Assembly (NCBI GenBank): GCA_008729055.1 | Contig: SDUX01000003.1 | Location: 558,001 to 622,000, forward strand | Length of the DNA: 64,000 bases | Direction of reading: 5' to 3' | Origin: Pyropia haitanensis | Taxonomy: Eukaryota > Rhodophyta > Bangiophyceae > Bangiales > Bangiaceae | Shown: in pieces, positions 9,948 through 22,420 of the stretch | How the letters are laid out: every line of letters starts with the position of its first letter | Position numbering within the stretch: position 1 is the stretch's first letter | Made by a program: the position numbers and the translations under genes | Notes under the pieces: model-generated | Databases searched by the model: none | What the model was told of the DNA's origin: nothing | The model's input: the letters and a program-made list of their open reading frames with translations, nothing else

Positions 9948-11568
9948 TCACGCCTCGGCTAGCACGATCACCGCCTTGCGGCGCAGCTCCCGCACCACGT
10001 CCAGGCCCAAGCCGCTGGCTGCCACCGCATCCCTAACAGTGGACATGCCCTTGCCGTCGACGGCAACGGTCAAGAACGCATGCTCGGCCTTGCCCAGCTC
10101 GACCGGCATGTAGTCCCTGTCAAACAAAAACATGGCCGGCCACCCGTGGGTGCACTCAGAAAGAGACACCTTGGCGGCCAGCAGCGCCTCGTCGTCCTCC
10201 CAGGAGGTGACAGACACGCCCTTGCCGAGGAAAAATTCAAAGTGCGTCACCGAGTCGGGGTCCAGCAGCTCGACCATGCGGTACCGCTCACGCTCTGGTA
10301 GAGCCTGCGCCCGCTTCAGCAGCTCGGGGCTGTTGCCAAGAATGCGGGCGAGGTCAAAGTTCCCTGGGTTGGAGAAGCCCAGAAAGTCCAACCCTGACTG
10401 GTCAATGAGCTCAAACAGGGAGGGGATGTCATAGTCCACCTCTTGCGGATGCACGTACATGTCCGCAAACGTCGCGTCCCGCTTGTTCTCCTGCGACCAG
10501 CGGCTGGCTTCCCGCTTCACCAGCCGGTTGTCCTCGGGCAGCTTTTCAAAAAGTTCGCGCCCAATGCGCACGCCCTCGTTGTAGTCCACCGTGTCCCCAC
10601 CACGTTCGGGCTGCAGCAGCGCAATGGCCTGCTGCATTAGGGAAATTTCCCACCGCCCGTGGCTCGCGTACACAAACAGGTGGAGAATGCCACCATCATT
10701 CAGTTTGTCCGCCAGCGCCCGCACCGCCCGCAGCGGGTCGGGGGTGTGATGCACGACCCCCACGCAGTTGATGTGGTCAAAGCCGGGGCCAGGCAGGTCC
10801 GCCACGTCAAAGATGGAGCGGTGCTCAAATGTGGTACGCGCTAGGCCCTCCTCCCCCACCGACCGGGTCAGCCGGTCGGTGGCCACCGCCAGGGCACCCG
10901 CTGACAGGTCAATGCCCGTCACCGAGGCGGTCGGATTCAGATGAACCAGGTACTCGGTACCGCAGCCAGTCCCACAACCAGCATCGAGGATGCGCAACGG
11001 GGATGGCAGAGGGGACGGCGCACGGCCGGTGCAGAATGCATACGCCGACGGGTAGTGCCACCTCCAGTTATACCCCACGGGATCGCCATCAATGAGGGGG
11101 TCTGCGGGTGAGAGCAGATGCCGACAAAAACGCAAGCATACGGCAGCCACGCAGGCAGAAAGAAGCAAAGCTAATGCGCGTCAGACACGGCATGCCAACA
11201 GGACACAACCAAAACAAACACACAGAAACACTTGAGCGGGAACAAAGAGCAGACAAGAACGTAAAGGCACAACAAGCTAGGACGCATATTAAGGCACCAG
11301 CACAGAAGTTTCGAGTCCATACCGCCACGAGAGAAGGGAGAAGGATGAACATACCCGGAGGGAACGGGTAGCTGTCATACAAGGCCTCTACCTTGGACGA
11401 TACAGCGGCATTGGGTTCATTCTTCGACGTGGCTACCATGGACAGCGCTGCCCGTCCTGCTGCGCGGGCCGAAGGGGTCCTCAGGGGGGCCCCGGTACGT
11501 GCCCCGGAGGTCCAGGCCCGCGCAGGGGCCGCGACGCCCCAAGCGGCAGGCGCCCCACAAAACGCCAT
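9948..11568 (-). CDS. plastid-targeted class I SAM-dependent methyltransferase, 2 exons (11568-11355, 11101-9948)
   Basis: A 455-residue protein. The first 45 residues (MAFCGAPAAWGVAAPARAW, rich in Ala/Arg/Ser/Thr and ending in a VATSKNE-type junction) look like a plastid transit peptide. The mature part starts VEALYDSYPFPP and joins across the intron to DPLIDGDPVGYNWRWHYP, the opening block of a cyanobacterial/plastid methyltransferase family. Motif I is ILDAGCGTGCGTEYL at about 109-123, with the acidic SAM ribose contact in VTGIDLS (Asp about 136). Later comes GVVHHTPDPLRAV. A second domain of about 200 residues follows, with DPDSVTHFEFFL. The substrate is unknown. The donor is GTATGT, the acceptor CACCCGCAG, and one base of the Asp codon lies in exon 1; the phases agree. 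The start was chosen because MAFCG gives a compact transit peptide. The cyanobacterial likeness suggests endosymbiotic origin (inference). Confidence 0.85.
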
Positions 11569-13669
11569 AGGGCTTTGGCTTGAGAGAAGCCACCTGCGTG
11601 GCAAGGCCTCAGCAGGGAGACGTTCCACAGAAGAGTCTGCTCCCACGGGACTGCGCCCACCACGAGGGAGCGGGTGTTTGCGGCCGCGTCCGAGGTGGGT
11701 GACAGGCCGGGCAGCTGCAGCGCGGGAGGTCGGAGGTCGAGACTGCGCACGAGCCAGATCCCGTGCGTCGAGCGGTGTCCGAGGGCATTGCAATGTGGAG
11801 CGTGTGTCAAAGATTCATGAAAAATCATGCGTCCCAAAGTTGAAAATTGAGTCGACTTTCTTCGAAGAGTACTCTTTTGGTAAGAGGAAGACGCGATGGG
11901 TTTTCAACAGCCATGGTTTTCATCAGTTACCGTGGGGGGCGTGACAAGACGAGAAGCTACGGCCCAAAGGACAGCACAAGCAGCTGCTGCCCACTGGTGG
12001 TCGGTAGTCGATCAATGGTACTGCCCTTTGTTCAGGGGAAAGGGCCTGACATATCTGGCTGTGTCGCACAGCAATCAGAGGGTGCCGACAATCGGAGGAA
12101 CCGTGGCTCGACACTGAGGCTCCCGTCCCATGCACACACGCGTTCTGAGTTTTGAATAGGACCCTTTAGCTGAAATTTGATTAGCCCTAGACGAGCTCCC
12201 ACATTTTCGATACATTTTCAAATGTTTAGAACACTAGTCAATAATTCATATAAGTACATAGTTTTGCTGTTGTGCTGGGCTTATCAGGCTTTCTCTTCTA
12301 TTGATTCCTCTATGCTTGCAGCTGCCGCCCCTTCCGCGTCTGACTGGAGAGGCAGCCTCTGCGCGAGCAGCCGCCGACTGTACCCTTCGGCCGGTAGTAA
12401 TGCGGAACGCCGCATTCCAACCCAGCGGTCGCTGATGCGGCCGGCGGGCGACGGCCCCTCCCGCCCCGACCGCGGGTCGCACCTTCTGCCGCCAGGTACC
12501 TCCCACCCGGCACCCAGCGCCACCCGCTCGCAGCCCCCGCCGCCCTCTCCCAGCCCGCAACCCCGCCACCAGTCCATTTAATGAACACCAGTCTCCAGGA
12601 TGGTCTGAGGTTACCACTCCCCAGCTAGCGCCCACTCCCTCATTTGCCGCCGTTGGCTCCCGCCGCTAGCCCTTCCCCGCGCCTGCAGCTGCCGCCGACG
12701 CAGGCGGACGCTCTCCGCGGGCTCAGATCTCTCCCCCCACCCGCATACACTTCCGCCCGACGCTATCCCCCAATCCCTCTGTTAGTGGCCGCCGACTGCC
12801 AGCAGCCGCCAGCGCGACTGGCGCATACCCTCCACCGGCCGGCAACCGCTGCCGCGCCTGCGGCCACTGGCGACCACCCTTACTACTTGCTATCCCCGCT
12901 GCGAGCTTTGGCAGCGGCAGTCAGTCGCCCCGATCCGGCCGGCGCCGACCTCTCCGACAGTGGAGGCCGCGGCCCGCCACCAACCTCAACCCCCGCCGGC
13001 AGCTGCTGCCCCCGGCCGCCAACCGCGACCGCATCATCTACACCACAACCAGTATTTATATCCATGACAAATTGAAATCCCAGAAGTGGAACATCTGCAG
13101 TCCCCTCGCGTTCCAAAGTACGTCCGTCCAACAGCTAACACTGCAAAAGGTCTCCACCTATCTCAGTTTTGAAGTGATCTTTCACAAAGCTTGACAGTCA
13201 TCGAAAACAGCTGTAAGTTGTGTATCCCAGATGTTCTACTGGCTGATGCTGTTTCAAGCCCGAGCGCTGTGCGCCGCTACATACAGGCTGCGGCTGAGAG
13301 CGGTCGACAGCTTGCGCCCCCATCCATCAGTTACACCACGCATCGTCCCCTCCTTGACTTCTATTGGTGGGATGAAACCGGGCCCTCGTGTGTGCATGGG
13401 ACGGGAGCCGACACTGACAGGACCATGCGGGAATAGTTATAGTCAGACCTCTTCTGACCACTTTCAATGACCATAAAAGGACGTATCCTGCTGCACCGCA
13501 GTGCGTTGGCAGGGTGCATAGCCCACACCCTCGCACGCAGTGACCGGCAGCAGTACCTCTAAACCTCCCGCTCTTCCCTTCCTCGTATCCACTGGCGACC
13601 AACACCTGTGGAGCCGACTACCTTCAATCCTGTACACTCACAGTTACTGACCACGAGGGGCCCGTCGCG
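11569..13669. other. intergenic, no gene supported
   Basis: About 2.1 kb between the divergent methyltransferase and the hypothetical gene at 13670. The stretch 12130-12330 is unusually AT-rich. Open frames here (for example 12644-13075) are Pro/Ala-rich and show no homology I can recognise. Confidence 0.5.
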
Positions 13670-14365
13670 ATGGAGAAGCCCGTCATCCCGTCTTCCTCTT
13701 TGACGGATCTGGAGGTGGCCGCCAAGCAAGACGTGGTGATCCTGCATGTGCAAGATGGCGAGAGCGCCAAGCCAGTCGTGCTGCTGGCCAGCCGCACCAT
13801 CCTTAGCGCCCAGTCTTCGGTTCTGGCCGCCCGCCTGGCGGAGGCCGCCCCCGATGAGGCGCGTCTGCGAGTGACCGCGCCCCCTATGCCCTTTCAGCGC
13901 CTCTACACGATGATGCAGGACATCGCAGTGACGACTGGAGGTGCTGATTCCCAGAACGGAACCCACCAGCGTACACTGGTGCTGATCACGTCTGCTGATC
14001 TTGCCACCACGCTGCCGCTGGCGGTCCAATTTGGCGCCTCTGGGGTGGTTGGATGCATCGTCGAGGGCGTGCAGCAGGCACCATCCATGGACGGCATTTA
14101 TGCCGTGGACAGGTGGGTGCCAGACGATCTCCCATTTGGCGGCTTTGCGTGGAGGCGACGCGCTGCGGACCTACTTGTCAAGCAGTGCGTCTCGTGCTCG
14201 TGGGTGTCCAACGGGGCTCCCGCTCCCTCTTGCCCGCATCGCCATACCTTCAACTGGAAAGGCGTTGAGGGTGGGCCCCGTCGCGCGCGTACCCTACAGG
14301 CGCTTCTGGATCGGGTGTGGCTGTCCCTTGATTCGTGTGCTTTGACGCGTCAACGGACGAACTGA
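13670..14365 (+). CDS. hypothetical protein, possibly with a BTB-like start
   Basis: Not firmly recognised. The frame of 231 residues has balanced composition, unlike surrounding artefact frames: VVILHVQDGESAKPVVLLAS is followed by RTILSAQSSVLAARL, then LVLITSADLATTLPL and GIYAVDRWVPDDLPFGG. The segment with a charged strand, then LLASRTILSAQSSVLAARL, loosely recalls the BTB fold pattern (hydrophobic strand, H/R-x-x-iL-x-x-S-x-v-f). The last 60 residues, after a cluster of Cys (KQCVSCSW, PSCPHRHTF), look less coding. A splice donor near residue 165 or a relic is possible. The start is the first ATG, preceded by GTCGCG. Confidence 0.4.
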   Translation: MEKPVIPSSSLTDLEVAAKQDVVILHVQDGESAKPVVLLASRTILSAQSSVLAARLAEAAPDEARLRVTAPPMPFQRLYTMMQDIAVTTGGADSQNGTHQRTLVLITSADLATTLPLAVQFGASGVVGCIVEGVQQAPSMDGIYAVDRWVPDDLPFGGFAWRRRAADLLVKQCVSCSWVSNGAPAPSCPHRHTFNWKGVEGGPRRARTLQALLDRVWLSLDSCALTRQRTN

Positions 14366-15296
14366 TTTCGTACGTAGGGAGGTGATGGGCGCCCCTGCGG
14401 GCAGCAGCGTGTATGGAGTGATGCGTGCAGAACATGAGTTTGTCGGTTGAACGGATGTTCCCCGTGCGTAAATCTGCCCGTGTCTTGCCATTGTCTGGTG
14501 ACGTCATCCCGACTCGGGCATCGTCCCACTCGTCGCCCCGTTGCTCGCGGCCGCCAGACCAACCACAGCGTGAAATCACGGTACAACTGATGCGTGCTAA
14601 ATTGCTGTGCACACCGCTTACAGTCAGCGTGGCACTCGTAGCCTCTGTGTCGGCACAACGAGCGAAAAGTGCACGCCGGTTGCAGATTCATCCCTTCGAA
14701 CCAGGCCTTTTGACCCCTGAATTGGTCGCCTTCACCCCGCGAGACGCAATCATCCCTCGAGACAGCCATTTTGGCCGGGAGCAGGCGGCACGGAGGTCGT
14801 CGCCAACGCCAACCAGAGCCGTGCAGGGCCCACATCTGGCAACGGGTGGCGGGGGGCGGCGGGGTGGCGCGCGCACAAAAGAGTGCGCTGACCCACCACC
14901 CATCTGACCGCTCCCCCAAGAAAGCCGCCCCCCCCCCCCCCCACCAATGACCCCCCCCAGAGGCGTCCTTTCGGCGACTCTCTCGTTTGGTTGGTTGCAA
15001 CTCTCTCGTTTGGTTGGTGTGCCGACGCTGCTTTGCGGGTTTTTCTTGCGGACACCTCGGTGGCGGTCCGTCGCGAAGCCCCTGCTCCTTGCACCGTGGC
15101 TGTCTACCTATCACCGGGAGTGTACATAGATATTCCGGGCGGCCCACCCTGCTTTTCCAGCGTCTGTGGGTGTGCCCGCGGCTGTAAGCGTGCCGAACCA
15201 CCCGCCGAGCGGCGCCGATGGGAACAGACAGGTAGGCCGCGGACGCACAGCACCCGCCGCCGCCGTCGCCACGCGCCGCGGGCGCGCGCCCAGCGC
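14366..15296. other. intergenic, no gene seen
   Basis: Mixed composition, with a C run near 14929-14942 and a short direct repeat of CTCTCGTTTGGTTGGT at about 14980-15016. No coding signal. Confidence 0.5.
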
Positions 15297-16040
15297 CACC
15301 CCCCGCGCTGCGCGGTCAAACCCGTGATCCCGACGAGAGCTGATTTGGGCCACGCTGAGCGAGTGCGAATCCGCGCGGGGTCGTGCGAATCGCTCCGTGA
15401 GCCCCCACGGACCGCCTTTTTTTTGTACACCGCCGCACACGCGCGTAGAGGTCAATTTGCACAGTGTGCGAAGCGCTTTTTTTGCTCATACTGATGGAGG
15501 TGGTGGACGACGACCTGGTCGTCGAAGACGTGGTCACCGGACACAGTGCGGCTCCACATTGGAAGCTATAAAGCGCAAACACTGCACGGTTTCGTGCAGT
15601 TTGTGCAGTGGAGTCTTGCAAACAGTGCAAGTTTAGCACTCCCGGCCGCGATCGTTCCACGTCGGCACACAGCCGCGAGACGGGACTTGGGAGGACGGAC
15701 CCCCACTTGGGGCTCTCGCAGCGGTATTTGAGTGCGGCCGATGCGACCTCAGTCCAACTGTCCACAGCCCCCGGCCTCCAGATCGCGCCCCCGCCAACAA
15801 CAGCAGGTGACTTGAACGAAGTCATGACCAAAATTATTTCACAATTCCACGGTGAGGGTCGAGGCGTCTGACCGCTGTCGGGTGCTAGACTGCACGGTTT
15901 CGCACAAACCGCAATCATTGGAGTGCTAAAACTGCACTCCCTGCGCGGCTGCGTGCGACACAGCACTCGCCCCACGGCCTCTCTGAGGCCCTTCACCCGC
16001 CACGGCGGGGTCACGGGTTTGACCGCGCAGCGCCGGGTGG
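15297..16040. mobile_element. about 740-bp element with terminal inverted repeats
   Basis: The sequence 15306-15332 (GCGCGGTCAAACCCGTGATC core) is repeated inverted at 16006-16032 with 26 of 27 bases identical. The match continues outward imperfectly to about 15297 and 16040. Inside is a second inverted pair (15627-15642 and 15920-15935, core TTAGCACTCC), and CTGCACGGTTTCG occurs twice in direct orientation near 15582 and 15890. The interior is lower in GC than its surroundings and has no recognisable protein. It fits a non-autonomous DNA transposon. Its ends are unrelated to those of the element at 2968. Confidence 0.65.
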
Positions 16041-16601
16041 CCCGGACACCGAGGCGTGGCGGGGGGCCCAACCAGCCACCCGTGGGTGGAGCGGGGGGTG
16101 GCGGAGCAGGTGTGCGTTGGGGGGGGGCACGGCCGGCGCGCCCGCATCGCACCGTCGGCCACCGCCGCCACCTCACCGTCGGGCGTGCACCGCTCGCTCT
16201 CCCCCCCCGCACGCGCGCGCGTGCACGAGGCGGTGGCCGCGGCCGCGGGTGGCGGGGGGGGACGCTGCCGCCGACAGCCGCGGCTGACGCGCGGCAGAGG
16301 CGGGGGTGGGGGTGGGGGGGGGGGGGTGCGGGGGGGGTGCGTTTCGAGGTCCGCGGTGGGGCTCACCGCTCCCACGCGGTCGCGGCGTAGCGGTGGCGGT
16401 GGCGGCAGCGGCGGCAGCGGCGGCAGCGGCCGCGTCGGCGGTGGCCGGCGGCCCGCGGCGGCCCGCGGCGGCCGGGCGGGGCGGCGCGGGTGGGGGACCC
16501 GCACGCGCGCCGCGGCCGCCGCGGCTGGTGCGCCGGCGTTGACACGCACGCGGGGGGTGCCCCGCGGGCGCGCGCGGCACGGCGGTGGGCGCGTGGCGGG
16601 C

Positions 16602-16658
<57 letters not shown>

Positions 16659-16698
16659 TTGCTGGCGTTGCGTGGGGTGGTGTCCGCGGCAGCGGGCC
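16041..16698. other. G-rich upstream region of the phosphatase gene
   Basis: No gene. It contains G runs near 16312-16338 and a (GGC)n tract at 16609-16658 shortly before the presumed start codon at 16699. Confidence 0.5.
16609..16658. repeat. (GGC)n triplet tract
   Basis: About 16 GGC units, just upstream of the phosphatase start codon. Confidence 0.85.
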
Positions 16699-19217
16699 AT
16701 GGCGGAATCGCCGGCCGGCGGTGGGGGCGGCGGCGGCGGCGGCGGCGGGCCGGGCGCGGGCACGGGCGGGGCGGTGGCGGTGCCGCCGCGGCGAGCGGCG
16801 GCGGCCGCCGACGGGGGGGGCGCCCACCGGGGGGCTGGCGGTGGAGGGGGGGGAAGTGTGGTGGTTGGGGGGGGAAGTAGCGCCGCGCCCGGCGGCAACG
16901 GCGGCGGCGGTGACGCTGGCGGCGGCGCCACAGGCGCGGACGTGGAGGTTGCCGGCCACCCCACTGCGGTGGGGACGGTGGGCGGAGGTGCTGCCGGCGG
17001 CGGGGCCGACCCGGTGCCGGCGGCTGGTGGCGGTCGGGGGGGGGCGGCGCCCCCGCCGCCGCCGCTTGACGGCCTCACCGCAACGGGGCCGCTGCCAGCC
17101 GTGAGGGCGGTCGGCGGCGGCGGTGGGGGTGGTGGCGGTGGCGGCGGCGGTGGTGGGGGTGCGGCGGCAGCGGCAGCGGACGGGGCCGACTCGGCGACGC
17201 CGACGAGCATCATGGCGACGGCGGGGGTGGCGACGCCTCCCGGCGGCCACGTGTCGCTCGCCAAGACGCTGGCCGTGCCGGCCGCGCCGGACGCGGCCGT
17301 CGCGCCGCCGCCGGCGCCGCCGCCCGCGTCGCCGGCCGGCGCTGCGCCCGCGGGTGCCGCCGCCACCACCGCCACTGCCCCCGCCTCCGCCACCGCCACC
17401 GCCGCCACCGCCGCTGCCGCCGCCGCCGCCGCCGCGCCTGCCGCTGTGCGTGGCGGCGGGGCGGCGGCCATACCAGTGGCGGCTCCAATAGGGGGCACCG
17501 CCGGCGGGGTGCCGGCGGTGTTGCCACCCGCGTCGATCATTACGAGCTCGGTGGCGCCGGCGCCGGCGACGGTGCCAGCCGCGGCGCTCGTGCCGACGGG
17601 CGCCAACACGAACCGGGCGGCGGCGGGGCGGCGGGCGGCCATCCTCCGCCTCTTCTCGTCGTCCTCCTCGTCGGGGGGGGCGGCGGCTGGGGGGGGGGTG
17701 GGGCGGGGGGGGGGGCGGAAGACGAGGATGATGAGAGTACGTTGGGCGTGGGCGTGGGGGGGGAGGGGCGGTGGACCCGTATGGACGACGCGTGTGTGGG
17801 TGCCACTGCTGCTGCGTGGGGGTCTCTGGGCGGACCTTGGCGCCATTGTGGAGCGGTGGGGGTACTCGAAGCGCGCACGCGTGGGCTGTGTTCTGACTGT
17901 CGCATCTACAATGTGCTTGCGTCGTGCTTGTGTATGCGTGCGTGTGTGCGTGTGTGCCGGTGGGCGAGCGTGTTTGCAGGCGTCAGGAAGAAGAAGCGGA
18001 ACCTCTTCCAGCGGCTATGCGCGTGTGTGATGAACAAGGGCAGCAACCTGACCGGGATGCCCCACCTGCAGATGCAGCTGGCCAACCTGACCCCCAGCTA
18101 CGAGCCCGTCGCGCCGCTGCTGCCCGAGCCCGCCACCCCCGAGCTCGCCCGCCGCATCACGCTGGTGCTGGATCTGGACGAGACGCTCGTACACTCATCG
18201 TTTACGCCGTTTGCCGACGCGGACTTTGTGCTGCCCCTGCAGATGGGCACGGACACGCACATGGTCTTTGTTCGCAAGCGGCCGCGCGTCGACGCGTTCC
18301 TCGCTGCCGTCTCCCGCTGGTACGAGGTGATTGTGTTTACCGCGTCGCTTGCGCTGTACGCCAACCCGGTCGTGGACGAGCTGGACAATGGGCGGACGGT
18401 GCACGGGCGGCTGTACCGGGAGCACTGCGTCCTCGTCGGCAGCCACTTTGTCAAGGACCTGGCGCGACTGGGGCGGCCGCTGTCGCGGGTGCTCATCCTG
18501 GACAACTCGCCGCTGTGCTACGTGCTGCAGCCGGAAAATGCGGTGCCGATTTCGGGGTTTGTGGACGACCCCAACGACCGGGAGCTTGACAAGACGCTCG
18601 CGTTCCTGGAGGCCGCCCGCCACCTGGACGACGTGCGCCACCGGGGGGGGTCCCTCAGCTCGCTGCCGCAGGTGGCCCGGCCGGCCGAGGAGGACGCCTC
18701 TGCGCCAGCGGGCGCTGCGGCGGCGGCGGGGGCGGCGGGCGCCGTGAACGCGCCGCTGGGGAATGGCACCCTCCCCCTTGACGCGGCCGCGCCGGCGGCG
18801 GCGGCATGCGCCGCGGCCGAGGCGGCGGGGTCGATGCAGGTGGACTCGCCGCGCATCGGGTCGGATGCGCTGGCCGCCGCTGCCGCGGCCGCGCACCGCA
18901 GCGGCGGCTACCCCGGCGACGCGGAAGCGATGGACACGAGCCCTGATGGGGTGGCGGCGGCGGCTGCGGCACTGACCAAAGAGGGCGGAGGAGCGGGGAG
19001 CACGGTGGTGGAGTCACCGGCGTTTGCCAGTGGGGGAGGAGCGGGGGGGTGCGGCGCGCCGGTGGCGGCGGCGGCGGCACACGCCACCGCGTCGGCGTCC
19101 TCGCCTGGGGGGGCGCCACCGCCGTCGCCGGCGGTGTCGCCGGTGGCGACGCCGGCGGCGGGGCCGCCGCCGCCGACGGGACCGATGCATGTGGCATCCA
19201 CGACGCGACCACCATAA
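16699..19217 (+). CDS. SCP/FCP1-type protein phosphatase, 2 exons (16699-17736, 17980-19217)
   Basis: A haloacid-dehalogenase-fold phosphatase of the CTD small-phosphatase/Dullard family, which dephosphorylates Ser in proteins such as RNA polymerase II CTD or lipin. Exon 2 holds the whole catalytic domain: ITLVLDLDETLVHSS (DxDxT nucleophile motif, first Asp at 18171), MVFVRKRPRVDAFL, YEVIVFTASLALYANPVVD, YREHCVLVGSHFVKDL, RVLILDNSP and PISGFVDDPNDREL. The domain is flanked by long Ala/Gly/Pro-rich N- and C-terminal extensions, so the protein is much longer than animal SCPs. Exon 1 begins MAESPAGG. The splice sites GTACGT and TTTGCAG join in phase only if exon 1 ends in the frame reading AEDEDDE. 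The bulk of exon 1 reads in the neighbouring frame, so one base seems missing in the G runs between 17673 and 17715. Confidence 0.85.
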
Positions 19218-20108
19218 GGGGGGGGCGGGTTGCCAGGGGGGGGGGGGGGGGAGGAGGGGCATGCTGTCCCGCCGCGACCGCTGAGCTTTGGGGGCATCGC
19301 TGAGCGTCACGGAGGGGTCGGCGCGCCGGGGGGGGGGCGGGGGGGGCAAGTGCGGGGTGTGGACGGCCGCGGGCGGGAACGGATCCCTGGCGGGGTGGCG
19401 GGTGTCTCTTGTCCCCCGCTCCCCGTCCACGCTGCGGGTGTCTCTCCCGCGGTGGGGGGGGTTGTGTGTTTGGGCGCCGCGCGGCTGGGGCGTTGCCGGC
19501 GTGCCGCCACGCGCGCGCGTGTCCGTCCGCCCTTGCCCCCTGGCGACCGCCGCCTGCGTGGGGGTTCGCCCCGTCGGGGGCGCCGGGGGGTGCCGCGCGC
19601 GGGGTCCACGCTGCGGTGTCGCGTTGTTGTTCTTTTTTTTTGCACCCTTTGCTACGCACGCGCGCTGCGGCGGCCGCTCACGGGTGCGCCGCCGCGGCCG
19701 CCACCGCCGCGACTCTGCCCCGCGCCGCCACCACCACCCCTCGCGCGGGCGCGGTGGGCGGCGGTCCCCCCCGGCTCTCCCCTCGTTCCCCCCTCCCCGG
19801 TGCGGTAGTGGACGGGGCGAGCCCCCTGATGTGCCGGTAGGGGAGGACCCCAAAGTGGGTGGGGAGGCCGGCGGTCGCCGCCCGCGGCGCCTGCCACGCT
19901 CGGGCCGCGATCGCCGCCATCCGCACCCGGGCCGCGATCGCCGCCATCCGCACCCGGGCCGCGCAGCGCGGGGCAGCGGCGGCTGTGGCCGTGGGCGCAC
20001 CGCCGCCCGCTCCCCGGCACGCGCAGCGCGCTGCCCGCCCTGCCCGCTGGGAGGTGGCGGCGGCGACGGCGACCGCGGGCGTGCCCGCCCGGCGCGATCC
20101 CCCCCCCC

Positions 20109-20147
<39 letters not shown>

Positions 20148-22123
20148 TGCCGCCGTGTTCGGCACGGACCGAGCATGCCGTTGCTGTTTTGTTTTCTTGT
20201 GGCATCCCAGCCGTCACGGCCGGGTGCGGGGCGGGGCTGCCGGACGTGTTCCACGCGTCGGGGCTCCCCACCGCCAGGTTGCTTGGCGGGCTGACCGCGC
20301 GCGCCCATCGCCAATGGTGGGGACCCCTTACCGGTGCCACCCGCGAGCTTGGCGTGTGGCCCGCCCGCACCAGGTCGGGCGTGTCGTCGGTCCCCACTGG
20401 GTGGCGGCCCGGCCCGGCGCGTCTTTTGTCTATGCACGCTCCCTCGCCGCGGGTGACCGTCGCCTGCTAGCGTCGCGCCGCGACCGCCGTGGCGTGGTGG
20501 CGGTGACGGGACCCGCGCGTCGCTCCACGAAACCGTCGCCCCGGCGCACCTCCCCGCCGCTGCCCACTTCGGCGCGGGACGGGCGCCGTCGCGCATGGCG
20601 GTCGTCGGGACCAGCGTGGCAGCGGCACAGCGCCGCTCCGCTCCCCCCGCAGCCGCCGCCACCGCCTCCCGGCCGCCGCGGTCGCCCGCCCCCTCGCCCC
20701 ACTCCCCTTTGCCACGTCGCGCCCGCCCGGTTCTGTCGTTCCCGCGAGCGACGCGGGGACACGGCGGCCGTCCGCGTCGGCACGCACGGTGGCTGCGCTC
20801 GCTGCCCGCTCCGCCACCGTCAAGCGCACCGCTTCCGTACTGCCCTTGTTCTTGTTGTCCGTCTTGTTGTCCGTTTTGACTCCGATTTGGCGGTGGGGTG
20901 TCGCTGGTGCCCGCCTGCGCCTGCCGCCGCGGGAGGCTCCCCCGCACGTTGCGGTCGTGGCGGGGCCCCCCCGGCGCCTCTGAGGTGGTTCTCGTAGACT
21001 GGTCCATCAACGCCGCCACTGGCAAAGGTGGTAGAGCGGGTAGTGTCGGGGGTGGCGCCGCGGGGGGGAGGAAGGGCGGATATGGGGGGAAGCAGGCGTT
21101 CGGCCGGCTCTGAGAGCGAGTCCCGGAGGGGGGGGGGGGGCAGGGAGAAGGGTTGCGTGTCAGAGGCCAAGGTATGGGGGCATGTGCCGCCGGGCGGGGC
21201 GCGACGATGTGCCCTCAACGGGGCGCCCTCCGCCTTGTGACTGCGGCCCGGCCGGGGACAGGCAGGCAGGCACCTGGCTGGTGAGCAGCGGGTACGCGCG
21301 CGTGGCGTGGCGTCCAAGACAGGCGCTGAAAGTACAGACAGAGGAACAAAGTCGGCAGAGGGGCGCCAAGCGCGGCGGCACGTCCTCTTCCAGCCCTCAA
21401 CCTAACCCCCCCACGCATCTCCCGCCCCGTGACAAGCGCGCGACGAGTCGGTGCCCCCCCCCCGAGCACCATCCGTTCCCCCCATATGCTCCCTCCGCAA
21501 CCACGTCAATCCCCCCTCACCACCCTCCGCACACTGTCGCTGCCGGTTACTCCTTGCTTCTGACGAGGGTGTGCCAGTTGATACAGCGTAATAGGGGCCC
21601 GCTCGCCAGCCAGCCACGTAAGCCCGTAGGTCGCCACCCGCTGGCTGACAGGCCCCGAGGCGCAGGAAAGTCCCCGTGCCTCCGAAAGAGAGGGTATATA
21701 GCGAGTAATCGCAGGCGGAGGCAAGCAAGAGAAAGAGATGTATAGGCGCCAGTCGTGAGCAGCGCTAAATGGCGAAAGCCGAGACGGCGGGCGGGCGCGC
21801 GAGGGCAAACGAACGTGCCGGCCGCTCGCGGCCGGCGGGTTCCCCCCACGCCCACCCGTTCTATCCGCCGACAGGGCCATGTGCCCCGGTGGGGACCGGA
21901 TACAGAGTAATCGAGTATCCTGATCCCCCCCACACAGATACACCGTCCGTCACCCCTTCCCAAGCAACAATTAGAACACATTACTCACTTCCTCCGACGC
22001 GCATGCAAGAGCAGTCGGAGAAGGTGGTGGCGGAGAACGACCGTCAGGTTCGGTATCGCAGCCAGGGACCACAGAGGCGCAGGACAGCAGGGGACGACGA
22101 GGCCATCGCGTTGAGGTACAAGG
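19218..22123. other. intergenic, no gene supported
   Basis: About 2.9 kb. The first 1.7 kb is GC-rich with long artefact frames. Two adjacent copies of GCCGCGATCGCCGCCATC lie near 19910-19950 and a short (CCG)n tract near 20113-20153. From about 21500 the GC content drops; a TATATA at 21695-21700 has no gene that I can attach to it. Confidence 0.5.
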
Positions 22124-22420
22124 CTATAGCCGTGCGCGCTTCATTCCCCTTGTGCCCCAGCTGGCGGCAACCGCCACCGGGGGAACGTCGCAAACGTAGA
22201 GGGCGGTCGCCCGACCCGATCGGCAGCTGCAAGAGGTGTACACCACGCCGGGCGGGGGGTGGATGTTGAGGTCCGCGAGGGCGTCCAGCAACCACGTCGT
22301 GACGTCGTTCAACGTGGGCGCGCGTGGGGGGGACAGCGTAGAGAAGACCAAGCGGTTGGGTGGCGCCGCGTTGGCATGCAGTTCTGCCACCAGCGGGCAC
22401 AGCAGGTCCAGCGCCGGGTG
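22124..22420 (-). pseudogene. DIRS-like tyrosine recombinase relic
   Basis: A 98-residue minus-strand segment reads ALDLLCPLVAELHAN, TLNDVTTWLLDALADLN, then VVYTSCSCRSGRATAL followed by YVCDVPPVAVAASWGT. The last part matches the catalytic box of tyrosine recombinases carried by DIRS/Ngaro-type retrotransposons, whose usual form is HSLRSGGATA followed by aaGvp and a Trp-Gly. The His of the HxxR box appears as Cys and the frame is cut off upstream exactly where the repeat at 22421-22711 begins. It is a decayed fragment; the catalytic Tyr was not found. The identification rests on the motif only. Confidence 0.45.

Noticed and set aside
19288..21025. Long plus- and minus-strand frames after the phosphatase gene
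   Set aside because: Arg/Pro/Gly-rich in all frames, no homology, and overlapping each other antisense.
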